Positions 50,619-62,988 of a stretch of 64,000 nt of DNA are shown here, piece after piece. The DNA is taken from positions 4,487,499 to 4,551,498 of the forward strand of contig CM040746.1 of the NCBI GenBank assembly GCA_022829145.1. The letters are read 5' to 3'. This stretch comes from Albula goreensis. Taxonomy: Eukaryota > Chordata > Actinopteri > Albuliformes > Albulidae. Positions within the stretch are counted from its first letter, which is position 1. Each line of letters starts with the position of its first letter. A program made the position numbers and the translations under genes. The notes beneath the pieces were generated by a model, which was not told where the DNA came from, did not search any database, and was given only the letters and a program-made list of their open reading frames with translations.

Positions 50619-51894
50619 ACGCTGAATTACTTTCTGGATGATAATTATATTTTAAGAATTAGACTTTATTATTTAATGGTGATACTTAATGATTTACGTT
50701 AAATGGAATGCATTTTGAGCTCTTGAGAAAGAATGTTAAACAGGCTTTGATCAAAACACCCAAAGAGAAGAAACCCTTAGATTTGACAAACACGGCACCA
50801 AGAAACCTCAAGAGCCTGTTGTCTTTGCTGTCTCTCAACACCATCAAATTCCATTAATAATAATTTGTAGTTGTTGTAAGATGTGGCATTTGATTTTTTT
50901 TCTTTTTTTTCCCCCTTCTGAAAAAAAAAAATCCTTAAATCTCATCTTTTGAGGGAGAGCTCAGAAAAAGAGAGAGAAATCGTGATCACATTGATCACAG
51001 TCCAGGGTTATTTCAAAGCAGGCGTGTAATCGCGAGTGTTTAATTTTATCTGTAGCAGGTTGCGTCGCGAGGGGAATGCGTAATCTACCCTGTGAACTCC
51101 ACATCTGATGGAGGGGTACAGTTTCTGATCATATACCCCCCAAACCCCCCACACCGAACTCTGTCCATCCTATAAGCGCTCTTACCGTTGACGTTCTGAC
51201 GCTAACCCTCTTCCACTCTCATGTGCTAAATTGACATGCGCTTGACATACGGGGGTCTTGCACGGTTTTTCGCTGGTGCCGCGTGCACGAGCGCTCAGGC
51301 CTGCAGGGCCACGGTCAAGCTAACAATAAGTTAGCATCGCGGCGGTGATCCTGCTATTAACCTCTCAGCGCTACGCTAGCACCTCGGGGCCCCCGTCCTA
51401 CGCTGATGGATAACACTGGGGTGGGCAGGGACCGAAGGAAGCAACCCAGGACCCAGGACTCCCCTTTGGGCTATTTCAATTACAGTTTGGGTAATCTGTC
51501 CCTTTTCCCTGGAGTGGATTTAGGTCCTTGACATTAATGGCAGGCAAATAAGATTTATTTCCGTTTCCCTGATCTCTGAGTGTGTTGAGGGTAGACCATT
51601 CTCCAGTCAGGGCTTGTAGCGTGGTCTTAAGTATTGAGATAAGGGCCTCTTCCATGTGAATTGTTTGTTTTTCCCAGTAAGCTGCAGCTCATCCAGTTAC
51701 TCAGTTTTGCCCATGGAGGGACGGGAGTTTGTGTGCTGTTGCCATCTCTTGTCACGGTTAGTTCATCTAGTTTGAACTGGCTGTGGAAAGGCAAACCTTT
51801 CATTCCATGACTAATAACCAGTATATGGGAACGCAAGTATTAGCATCACTGGCCATCACTAATAATACGTAGGAAGTAATATAATTTTTCAATC

Positions 51895-51985
51895 AGCATA
51901 ATAATGATAATCATCATCATTATCATAATCAGCATAATAATAATAATAAACATATTAATATTAATAATAATAATAAGAAGAAGAT
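51895..51985. repeat. AT-rich triplet simple repeat
   Basis: A mixture of TAA, ATC, CAT and AAG triplets. It includes a locally palindromic ATGATAATCATCATCATTAT stretch. Confidence 0.85.
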
Positions 51986-54433
51986 TTAGTTGACTCAGGT
52001 TGTTTTTGCATATATCACATCTCAGGTTACGCTCTTAGTTGGAAAGTGATCCTGGGCTGGCAGAAGTATGAGTTGGCGATAGAGTGCTCCACTTTTAGCC
52101 AGCCAAGGCAACAGGCCTAGGGTCACGCCCCTGAAATTCAGCGTTTGAGAGATAAAGCGTACCTGCTATCTGTGTGTCTTTGGGTAAAGCGCACTGTGAA
52201 TTTCCTGGTTCTAATGTGACTGTGGTCCTGCCACCCCTCCTAGAATTTACACCAGTGGTGCCGGCCTTGTCTCTGTCTTAACTTAAAACTCAGAAAAGAA
52301 TTTCTTGTCTGTAAACAATCAAACATTGAAAAGGAAAAATGGTTGAAAACACCAGGGTACAAGAGCTGTTTGCAAGAGCTGTTCTCATGCTTTTTTCAAG
52401 TGTGAACTTGTCCAGCTGAAAACTTTCCCAGCTCCCCAAAACTTTAACTCATAGCCTCTGTAGAGCGTAAGGGTCATTCTGTCACAAATCAACCAATGTC
52501 CTCTAAGATGTACCACATGTTTTTGTACGGTTTCTACTATCTGTGTGATAAAAAGCAAACCTAAATTTAAGAGCCTAGTATTAATATTTTTTTGCATTAT
52601 GTCCTTCTGAACCCAATGGTATATTTAATGATATGTTTATGTGTGCGTGTGTATATGTGCGTGTGTGAATGTGTGTATGTGTGTGTATGAGTGTGTCAAT
52701 TACTTTTCAGAAAATGCTTATGAGTTCTTCCAGCACCAGTAAAGATGTTGTCTGTTGTCTGCGGCCAGTGATGGACTGGGAAGCACAGGTTGTCCTTTTA
52801 ACAGTGACCTCCAGTGATTATATCTGGCCTGTCAGTGGCACCAAAATCAGACACTGCTGTGTTCTCTTCAAGATTCGCACTAATAACTCCTTGTTTTAGA
52901 TGTACAGATAAAGGTGTGCAAAAAAAAAAGAAAGAAAATGAAAGAAAAGTCATTTTCAAACAGTGTCTTGAAAGGACAGAATGTATCTCCGAAAATTCCT
53001 TGAGCCCTGTTATTAGCGTGGGATATAGCTGCAGTAATTACCTCTTCCATCCTCAGCCCAGCGCACATCTCCTACATTTCCATAAACCCGTATTATTGAT
53101 GCAGGGAATGTCATGTATGATATTCCCACTGTTATGTAAGTGACAGAATTATGTAAGCGCCGACACGGGGTGGGAACAGGTTAAATATGAGAAAAGACAC
53201 CGCGTATGAAAATCACAAGGCAAGCAAACAAGGAAAATAATGACATAAACTCATTTTTTGTTGACATAAAGGGAGCTAGCTCGTCTTTTTCTTTTTGACT
53301 GGAAACAAACACACGACAAGCGGACTGTCTCCATGATGTTAAAGCTCTTTATCGCTCAGTGATTGCTCACATAATTGCATCAGTTTAGCAGTAATAACGG
53401 CTTTGTATGTCTTTTAATAAATACCGTGATGGCTCAAAGCTTTTACCCCTCCCGTTCAAGGTAGCTTTGAAGGTCACCGATTCCGCTTCACTATAGATAC
53501 AGTGCTGTGGAGATATGCAAGACAATCACAATTTTACTGAGACTGAATACCAAACCAGATGGCAAGACGCATAGCCAGAGATTCCGTTTTCCTGACTGAG
53601 GGAGAGGAAACTGAAGCCAATAATGGAATATACTAAACATAAACAATCTCAGCAGCTTTTAACATGATCTGAAAAAAGAAGGAAGAGGCTAAAAATATGA
53701 GAAGTAAGTGGAGTCAGTTGCATAGCCTTACAGTACTATATCAATGGTCTGTTTCATCTAGAACAGACTGCTGACTAAAAAATAACAGGAAAAGGAGAAT
53801 AATATCAAAAGTTTGTACCAAAAAGCTCACTCTGGGTTTTGGATATCGTACTGAGAGCAGGAGAATTGTGGAAGGGGTGGTTCAACTGTACCAGTTCCCA
53901 ATCAACTGCTTTCTCAATAAAGCTAGGTCAAAATCATGATATTTTTGACTGTGGATTTGCCTTATTTGGAGACATTGCTTCTTTTGTTTACAAGGATCAT
54001 GAAGATGATGCAAGGTTGATTAGGTTTGTTTACAAGAACATGGATGCCAGTTCCCTGTAGTCGGAGCAGTGTTACTGTTCTGTGCTGTTACTATCCCCAC
54101 AAAGTTTACTTGATAGAGACCATTTTCCTTGGATCTGTCATCAGTGAATATTTTATTTCTTCTTCCTTTTTTCCTTTTCCTTTCCTTTGTCTTATTTTCT
54201 CCCCAAATCTCCAAACGTACCAAATATTTTAACAGACATTTGAAGTACTTCTGTAAGATCCAAGTTGAGCAGAGCTAACAGAAAGACGTTAGCTGTGCGC
54301 TGGATTGCACCCAGATTTTATAGGCTGGTGGTAATAACCAGAATGTGGGGCATTTTCACAAGGAGGATGTCACCTCACGGGGCTCTGCTTTGGCAGCGCT
54401 CATATCTGTGTGTGGCAGAGTGATAAAATGGTT

Positions 54434-55383
54434 AGGGAGCTGGGCTTGTAGCTCAGAGGTTACAGTGTAGTGTAATGGTTAGGGAGCTGGGCTTGTAGCT
54501 CAGAGGTTACAGTGTAGTATAATGGTTAGGGAGCTGGGCTTGTAGCTCAGAGGTTACAGTGTAGTGTAATGGTTAGGGAGCTGGGCTTGTAGCTCAGAGG
54601 TTACAGTGTAGTGTAATGGTTTGGGAGCTGGGCTTGTAGCTCAGAGGTTACAGTGTAGCATAATGGTTAGGGAGCTGGGCTTGTAGCTCAGAGGTTACAG
54701 TGTAGTGTAATGGTTAGGGAGCTGGGCTTGTAGCTCAGAGGTTACAGTGTAGTATAATGGTTAGGGAGCTGGGCTTGTAGCTCAGAGGTTACAGTGTAGT
54801 ATAATGGTTAGGGAGCTGGGCTTGTAGCTCAGAGGTTACAGTGTAGTGTAATGGTTAGGGAGCTGGGCTTGTAGCTCAGAGGTTACAGTGTAGTGTAATG
54901 GTTTGGGAGCTGGGCTTGTAGCTCAGAGGTTACAGTGTAGTGTAATGGTTAGGGAGCTGGGCTTGTAGCTCAGAGGTTACGGTGTAGTATAATGGTTAGG
55001 GAGTTGGGCTTGTAGCTCAGAGGTTACGGTGTAGTGTAATGGTTAGGGAGCTGGGCTTGTAGCTCAGAGGTTACAGTGTAGTGTAATGGTTTGGGAGCTG
55101 GGCTTGTAGCTCAGAGGTTACAGTGTAGTGTAATGGTTAGGGAGCTGGGCTTGTAGCTCAGAGGTTACGGTGTAGTATAATGGTTAGGGAGTTGGGCTTG
55201 TAGCTCAGAGGTTACGGTGTAGTGTAATGGTTAGGGAGCTGGGCTTGTAGCTCAGAGGTTACAGTGTAGTATAATGGTTAGGGAGCTGGGCTTGTAGCTC
55301 AGAGGTTACAGTGTAGTATAATGGTTAGGGAGCTGGGCTTGTAGCTCAGAGGTTACAGTGTAGTATAATGGTTAGAGAGCTTA
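54434..55383 (+). repeat. 47-bp tandem array derived from a SINE tRNA-like head
   Basis: Twenty complete 47-bp units run from 54434 to 55373, followed by a broken unit. The unit core reads GGTTAGGGAGCTGGGCTTG then TAGCTCAGAGGTTACAGTG. This corresponds to the A-box to anticodon-arm part of fish tRNA-derived SINEs, and to the minus-strand SINE head at 1780-1855, but it stops before box B. Units are nearly identical. Diagnostic variants recur in order, and a four-unit block (54904-55091) is repeated at 55092-55279 with one difference seen, so there is a higher-order 188-bp repeat. Its near-uniformity indicates recent expansion or homogenisation. Confidence 0.95.
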
Positions 55384-56609
55384 GGCTATCAGTGGTCAAA
55401 TGTAGAAAGGCATTTTTCATAGGAATTTGATTGGAACTCCAAGGGTAAACACTCCTAAAATGGACTTGAGGTCTATGCGCATAAAGGTAATGGTCATTAA
55501 ACAGATCCTGGTGAAAATATGTTTACTTTCTTTAACCTGCAGGAATTTTACTGGACTCTACATGGTTGAAGTGTTTCAGATAATTATTAAACCAAGATCT
55601 GTAACATGTAGTATATCTTAGAACCAAATGTAGCAATTTATCACACCAAAATACACCTGTGGAATGGTACATCCAACGCTTTTCCCGTGAGCTGGATATT
55701 CTTATTATTTTAGATTCCTGCCGATGGTTTTTGGCCATCACAGCAAAAGCGTTTCCCAAACAGTCCTGGCTAAAGCGTGCCTTCAAAGGGGATGGTGAAT
55801 CAAACCCGGTGGCTAAAAACGGCTATAACACAGAGCAGTCTTAGCATGGATATGCCATCTCCACAGTTTTTACGCTGATTAAAAGGCTGCGGCGCGTGAT
55901 TAGTTATCAAAACAAGAAGTAAACTACTTGGATAGAAGATGCATCCTTTAATTGGATAGATGAAAGATGCAATTAGCTGCACTTGAGTCAAGAATGTCTC
56001 CTCGCTCTCTCAAGTCAACACGTCTTTCGATAATGGGAAGAAGAGGAAAATAGTAGTTTTTTTTATTCTTTGATTTTGTTTTTTTTTTTTCAGACTTAAA
56101 AATAATTGTTATTTTACGTCTGTTTACGTATCGTGTCTTTTGATCTTGCATTACCAAGTTCCAACGTATATGACCTTGTGTCTAAGAAACGGCAAATGTC
56201 CAAAGCAAATGCTGATGAGAAATGAAAGCCTGTAAATGCCGGAGATGGTGCGCGCTTCATAATGTTGAGCCGCATGCCAGGAGATAACATCTGTATAGTA
56301 TTTACAAAGCAAATCAAAAACTCCCTCATGAATACCAGTCACATTTGGATATTCAGAAGTGTGAAATGCCTACGTTAACATCTATTAATGTTAATTTGGC
56401 AATTATCACGGCGAGAGCAGATCTCTCATTAGTCCTTGAGAAGTCCAATCAGAACCTGCTGTGAATATTTTGAGGGAAAAAAAACATTTCAAACATGTGC
56501 AAACATGTGTTACAGGATCGTGGCACGATACAAAACTTGTTGTCCGGAAATCCGAGCGTTCCCAAATGGAGCTGTCTAGGCCAGCTCAAACCACCATAAT
56601 GTCAAACCT

Positions 56610-56641
<32 letters not shown>

Positions 56642-56721
56642 AAAAAAAACAAAGAAATTCACCAATGCTTATTCACAAGCATATTCAGTTTGCAACTTCC
56701 GAACTTAACTCTCCCGTAATC

Positions 56722-56722
<1 letters not shown>

Positions 56723-56759
<37 letters not shown>
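56723..56759. repeat. AAT microsatellite
   Basis: Uninterrupted AAT triplets (about 12 units), lying about 75 bases after a long A-rich run. Confidence 0.95.
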
Positions 56760-56760
<1 letters not shown>

Positions 56761-59700
56761 GCCCATGTCCCACAGCAGCCTTGGCATCCTAATGGGACCC
56801 AGGCGATTTTGTTCGTTCTCGTCAAGGGCATGTGATTCACACCCATTTACAACACACATTCATTGGAGTATTTCCTTTCATCGGAGACAATCAAAGATGT
56901 CATTTTAATGTGTTGCATACCCTTAAATACGATTGAAGTTTGTTCGATTGAATCTAGCCTGGTAACTTTCAGCCAATCAGGTGACTGCAGTCTGTCTTTG
57001 CCAGTATGTACTTGGTGTTCTTGCTCCTCATTCCTGGATGTTGTGAAATAGGCGAAGGTGTCTTCCTTTTAGTCGAGCACTCTCTGCCAGTTAGACGGAC
57101 AGCATTGCTTTGCTTTGGAATACTGATTGTACTGTATTGATTGCTCTATTGATGAGTGCTACAAGTCTGATAGGGTCTTGTAGTAGGTTCTGTCAGCCCA
57201 CCTACTCCGTCTGAATAATCCATGGCACTTTCAGCTCCTGGCTGAACATAAGGAGTGACAGAGGGACACGCAGTATCCATCCTCAGCTGTGTGTGCGTAC
57301 AGATCACTGGCCTCTGGCCTTCTCACCTATTCAGCGTCGTCATACCTATATCGCTCAAGAAATGCAGGCGGTGCTGGGTGCTACCTTATAGATTTAAGAA
57401 CCTAAGCTTTGTGCCAGCAGTAAAGAGAGGACTGAAAACATGCTCACCAGCTAAGACAATCAAGCTCACATGAGGGAGTTGCTACCTGGATAACGTAACT
57501 ACACTGAAATAAGGAAAGTTGGAGCTCTTGGAGTTCAAAGCAGAAGGTACTTTTAATGAACCAATGACTCATTAAAAGTGTCTGCTGTTGTGAGCTCTGT
57601 GTGTTCAAACTTTATATTCTCAGGTTATCGCTCGCAACGATATCCAGGTAAAGACTCGCTTATTCATTGTTCCTCAGAGAAAAAGGCCTGAAGTCCATCA
57701 AACATACATAGGCTGGTGTTCCGTCAGTAGGAGTTTCGTTTTCATATCAGCCTCTTTTAAGCTTTATATAATTGTTATTTTGATTCAAGTTGATCAGAAA
57801 GTAAACCCAGTTGTCACACTAAGGTGCTGGCAACTTGGGTCAACAGACAATCTCTGGAGTGTAGCATTGTCTTCTCTCTCACAGCAAGAAAGCAGGGAAG
57901 CTGAAATTGGAGGGGATGATGGGATATTGACCACTGTGATGGTTGGAACCTTGCTGTGTGACCCCCCCTCCTACCCCCTACCACACTCCAAGGGAGGGCA
58001 GAATGTGGCCAAGAGAATGGTTCTCAACCCCCATATCTACCCTGCTGCCAGAGTCTGTGGAAGGTTCCAGAAGGTTCCTTCTGACCACCCTGCTGTTTGG
58101 CAGCCATTCTGCTGACCCATTGGAAACATGTCTGTCAAGGGTCTCATAGACCAAACACATATGGGCTACGCCAAGTGTACCCAACCCCCTCCCATCACCC
58201 CCCTGCTGGTAAGGAGAATATCGCCACCATGTTGGGGTACTTTTTCACTCTGAGTGGGAAAGAGAACCACCTGCCTCCCATCCAAGGAGCCTCCACATTT
58301 TTATAAAAAGCTGCTCAAGTCTGAGGCAGGCCATTGACTCCAACAGCCATTCTGCTCGGCTGGACCCAAGAGAGTGTCCACTGTGGACTCGGTCAGGTCA
58401 GCCAGCAGTGTAAGTTCGGGCCCATTGACACTGGAGAAGTTTGTCTACTTTTATGAAGTCGACAGTTGCTATTTGTATTTTCGGTAGAATTCACACAACT
58501 GTGGAGATTTTTCATTGTGTGTTACAAGAAAGGGTCGACTAAAGAGGGGATACTCTCTTGGCTAGTTTGATGAGACGAGTACATAGTCAGAACCCTATGA
58601 TAGAGAGAATGCATTTTCCAAAGGAGTGTTTTACACTACTCAGTTTGGGGAGGGGTAGCCTTCCTATACTACCTGTGAAGTGTGGAAGGTCTCATCCCAA
58701 ATTGAGATCTTCCTGTTAAAAAAAAAAAAAAAGAAATTTGGTTTGTGTATGCGTTCAGCCAAAGACACAAGCAGGTCGACGTACATTCTCAGAGCAAAGG
58801 CATACTGAGAGAATTCACCTGTGAACAGGTGCAGATTTAGTCTCAGAACCAAGCCAGTCATATCTAAGGAGATCTCACTTGAGATCTCCAACATCTGGAA
58901 ACAATGCTTCTTTGAGAAAATGGCTTGGATACGATCAAACGCACTCAGCGTCTTTAACGGCGTAAGAGATTCAATCAAAACAGACTGAAGTCCTTATCAT
59001 ATTCTATCTTAAAAGTAAAAGATTATATTGTAAAGAACATTTATGCTTGTCTCCGAAAGACTATAACATACCCAAAGAAGATTATGTTGTAACGTAAAGC
59101 CTGTTTTGACTGAATTGCGTACTCCCTAAAACATAGTACTGTAGGTGCATGTGGCTGAATGTTGCCTGATGTCGATTGAACCGCTTTTCTCTGGAACCTT
59201 CCCAAGACTGCCTGTTATTTGGGTTGCTCCTGATCACAGGCATTAACATGTTTAGTATCTGGCAGATAGTGTGAGTTGCACAGTCAGGGCCTTTACAAAA
59301 TATACACTGGATATTTACTGATACAATTCAGTTGAGGAACAGGCAAAATAGCAGTGTGAAGCCATAATGAAGTACTTCCTATGGATACAACAACAGAACC
59401 ATACCTGAGAACTGAACTAGCATGCAGTAAGTATCGTCTAAGCACCCTCAGCCTCAAAGAGCCCCAGCTTCCCTAGATGTGTTGCCTCCCACCACTTATT
59501 TGACTTCATTGCCAGCGTAGCGTTGGTTTGCAAGTCTGCTGTAGGTTTGAGGCGTTTCACAGCCTGTCGCTGGGGATGTGATCGCTAATGAAGACATCCA
59601 GATGAGAGATCTGCAGAGCAATGGCAGAGACACATCTCTGAATTGAATTAGATGTATAGTGTACCATCAGTCTCAATGCATCCACATTGCTGAGAGTATT

Positions 59701-60112
59701 TTGGATAGATAAGCGGATGCTCCGAGTCATGCGTATATGCAGTTTTATCTTCAGTAATGACTGATAATAAACAGACATAATGTAGGAATATTAAGTAATA
59801 CTTATGACGTTTTTGAAAAATGGTGTTGTTTGAACACATTGTTTCTATGCAGCATAATAATGATACAGAGACTCTGCTGTTAAATGGATGAGATATGCTT
59901 CACCCATACTCAGCACATGAAAAAATAAGAGATGAGCCATGATCAAAAATTATATCAATATTTGATTGCTTGAATATGTGTGGGCGTAGTTCTCAAAATA
60001 CCAGCAGTGCAAATGTTAGCCTCGGGTTTGATGGTTCGTTATTGGTATATAATTCCTCAACAGCTGCTCTCAGAGTTGGGAGAACAGGCTTAGGTCTCAC
60101 TAAAGACTACAT

Positions 60113-60151
60113 GTTAGGTATTTGGCAGATACACTTATCCAGCGCGATTAC
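60113..60151 (-). mobile_element. SINE 3'-tail fragment
   Basis: The plus strand reads TTAGGTATTTGGCAGATAC followed by ACTTATCCAGCGCGATTAC. On the minus strand this resembles the usual fish SINE tail, where a 'gtcgctctggataag' stretch precedes 'gcgtctgctaaatg'. No head was found next to it, so it is a truncated relic. Confidence 0.45.
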
Positions 60152-60813
60152 CCATCCCCCCTCCCCTATACAAAGCCAGAGCGGGGACAGGACTGCGTTG
60201 AAAACATAGTTTGAAAACACAGTTTGCCGCTTTGCGTGTTTGAAGTTGTGTGTGATGATGCGGGCAGTAACGCAGACCGGTGCCAGCACATGCAAATTAT
60301 ACTTAAGCTGATAGCCCTGGTCCTTTATTTGCCGCTGGATGCATTGCGGTCATCCACAATTGTTTACCCAGACTTGGAGGCTGTGGTTCAACCCCTTCAT
60401 TTAAAATGTTTATAGCTCGGGTATTTTAGACATATTTATGGGCGGCCAGTGCATTGTGGTGCCTTCTATTTATTTAATGTAATTGTTCTGTGAACAGAGG
60501 TAAAATAAACAGACGGACCAAACACAAGATTCTCCTTTTTCGTGGCGAAACAAAGGGGGACGTTTTCACCGCGGAAAGTAAATTCTTTTGAAGTGGAACT
60601 AATGATCTGAGGGATAGTTTTCGTTGTCCTAACAACGCAGCTGAATTGGAATGAGCCTCCCTTTTTGTTGAAGATATGTTTTCTTTCTTTCATTCAAAAC
60701 TGATGATGATACTAGTTTCACGCCCTGTCCTCCCACATTGTCAGCTCAAAGTTTTTTTGTCGAAAAGTCTTTACTTGGAGACGCCGAGCACACGGCGGGT
60801 GACTCCTGGACTG

Positions 60814-60821
60814 TGACGTCA
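60814..60821. promoter_or_regulatory. Perfect CRE palindrome TGACGTCA
   Basis: A full cAMP-response-element palindrome lies in a locally GC-richer patch (about 60775-60835). No gene or transcription start is recognised beside it, so any role is speculative. Confidence 0.3.
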
Positions 60822-62960
60822 GCCTCGGCCTTCTGTCTAGTATTCTTTACGCTTTTTAATACCGTTACATTGAAAAGAAAATAATCTCACACCAAATCTT
60901 CCACTCCAACGCAATATGTGAATAGAACAACACCCCGACTCCTTTCGTTCCTTGTCCTTTTCTCCCCTTGATAAATAATGCAGTTGTCACTTAAATGTAA
61001 AGACCTGTTTTAAACCGTAACTCATATTTATATAGTTAGCAAGGCCGCTATGTACCATGCTCGCTATTAGTGGCTTAATTGTTTGCAGTTCCAGAAATGC
61101 TAACGTTTTAATGAAAAGCCCACGGTTTTATTCCACTTTAAACACTCGCTCTAATGCATTGGACTGAAGTTATATCGACCTAAAAGAAACTTTATTTGCG
61201 TCCCAGCGGCTGAGACAGCCAAGTTCATCGTCTCTTTTGATGTTGCTTCTTTAGCGTAGGCCTAAATATCTCACAAGGGTTTGGGCGTTACATTCCTTAA
61301 TAGCTTTCTAGAACAGTATTTTAGGCATAATATTGGGCGATACATAGACCTCCAACATTTGGCCTAATTACATTTGGCTAAGGGGAAATGCTGTTGAAAT
61401 TATAAAATCTGATTTTATGAAAGTCAGTCAGTTTAAAATATTGGTCAAGTTAGCTGCCCCAAAGGACTTCCCGAGAGAAATGAATGTGGCCATTTTAGTC
61501 CTTCCAGACCTTTCACTCAAGAATCCGAGTTCTGAATGAGATATTTAATCACTTTCTTTGACGGCACCTTGGATTCACAACGTAATAAACTTTTGATCTT
61601 TAATTTAAGTCCGAGTAACTGAAGCATTTGAGTGTCGCCACAGGGGGAACGAGTTCAGGCAGCAGTCAGGAGAAGTGAACTTTTAAGAGGCTGGTGAGGG
61701 GGCTCAGTTACTCGCCCAGTGACCCAGGCCTGCTGACATTTAAGGCACAACTAATAAACCAAAAAAGAGAAACACGTTTTTAAAGATAATGTATATCGTC
61801 GTGAAATGTTTTGAGTCTGACACAATAATGGAAAGCTCACACCATTAGTTGTTTAGCCTACTGTTAATGTTTCATGGCCCTGTGACCAATAAAATGTAAT
61901 CAAAGTGCAATGTTGCTTAACCTCTGCACATGCAATATAATAAAATAGTCAAACGTTTTTTTTTCTGAATTCATTTCAAGTTGTCTTTTTTGAGTTTCAC
62001 AATTTTATGTGCAAGCTGTGGGCCAGCATATTTAAATGTCATCATTCAGTGATAATATCCACGAGTTTTGGCTGTTCACTGGGTTTTTAGCGATATTACA
62101 TGGTGAATACGAGCTTGGTGTAGCAACAACTGTAGTTATGACCTTTCACGTTAAAACTGAAAATTGATTGAACACTGGAATTATTGTAGTAGTTTATGTT
62201 CTCAGATATCAACAGGTAGTCTATGTTTTCTATGGCTTTGCTTTGTGTCTACTTGTACTTTCAAATACAACTGACGTGTGTTAACAAGGCTTTACAGCTC
62301 GCTGTGCGAAGAACCTCTTATTTTGCTTATTATTAGAATTGGACATATTACGAACAGACGTTCCAAAACTTCTAAACAAGGCTGCTTGTATGATATTGGT
62401 AACTTCTGAATGCAGACTAAAGCCAAGTTTGGGTTTTAAATGAGCGCGTAGTGCCGGGTATAACTACAGAGTACCAAAGCTGAAATAATATTTGTTGTGG
62501 TTGTTATCAAAGTTGCATTTAGGCTGTTTTGAAATAATTGGGTTGTGTGGATATTTTTAGGCTCGCATGTTATATCAATAGTCAGTTATTTATATCAATT
62601 AAAGTACAGTACGGATATGTCTGCTACCCCTTGAGCTTTTCTTGCAAGGATAAACAGAATATCTTAGCTACCCAATTTAGGCATTTTTTGTGTGTGTGCG
62701 CGTCTTTATTTGGAGTAATAGCACATGCACATTCTACAGTCGTAGCCTTCATTCTCAGGCGTATCCTTCTTGTTAATGTGAAAGTTCGTATTGTGTAGGT
62801 AGTCTTCGTTTCATTAGCCTATTTGTGGGGAAATCTGATACAATGAAGAGTTTTGGCATAACTGTGATATATAGGCTATGTACTTATGTGTCAGTAAGTC
62901 GTCAGTGTTTTGGACAACAATTATAAACTAATATCTTGATACGGCAATGACATGGCCATA

Positions 62961-62988
62961 TTATGAAGATATCATGATATCTTCGTAA
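62961..62988. repeat. 28-bp palindrome with no loop
   Basis: The 20-bp core GAAGATATCATGATATCTTC (62965-62984) is a perfect palindrome. After one mismatched pair it extends by three more paired bases on each side. Confidence 0.9.

Larger units (their letters stand above)
41831..54418. other. 12.6 kb noncoding flank downstream of zic6
   Basis: No supportable exon or RNA gene. It holds A/T runs (42181-42197, 43948-43972 and 44397-44411), an 11-bp inverted repeat at 44565-44596, a GA-rich patch near 47090-47130, GT runs (47941-47962, 48128-48160 and 50580-50615), CT and C-rich tracts (48371-48400 and 48461-48485), a degenerate SINE (49485-49665), a 25-bp direct repeat (49321-49400), a TAA/ATC-rich simple repeat (51895-51985) and a somewhat GC-rich stretch (51050-51450). 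Open frames such as 47480-47983 have no recognisable domain. Confidence 0.55.
55384..62960. other. Noncoding flank, no gene seen
   Basis: AT-rich unique sequence with short open frames on both strands that show no domains. It contains A runs (56612-56650 and 58718-58731), a TAA array (56723-56759), a SINE-tail-like fragment (60113-60151), and a slightly GC-rich patch with a perfect TGACGTCA at 60814-60821. Confidence 0.55.

Noticed and set aside
52075..52290. A further SINE copy
   Set aside because: Only vague resemblance to SINE body wording; no box A, box B or tail could be placed with confidence.
54434..55383. A tRNA gene cluster
   Set aside because: Units contain TAGCTCAGAGG-like tRNA wording but only 47 bp, with no box B, no acceptor stem and no full cloverleaf.
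54434..55383. Interstitial telomere repeat
   Set aside because: TTAGGG occurs in most units (changed in a few variants), once per 47 bp inside a SINE-like sequence, never in tandem hexamers.
54434..55383. CRISPR array
   Set aside because: The units are contiguous with no variable spacers, and the window is from a vertebrate.
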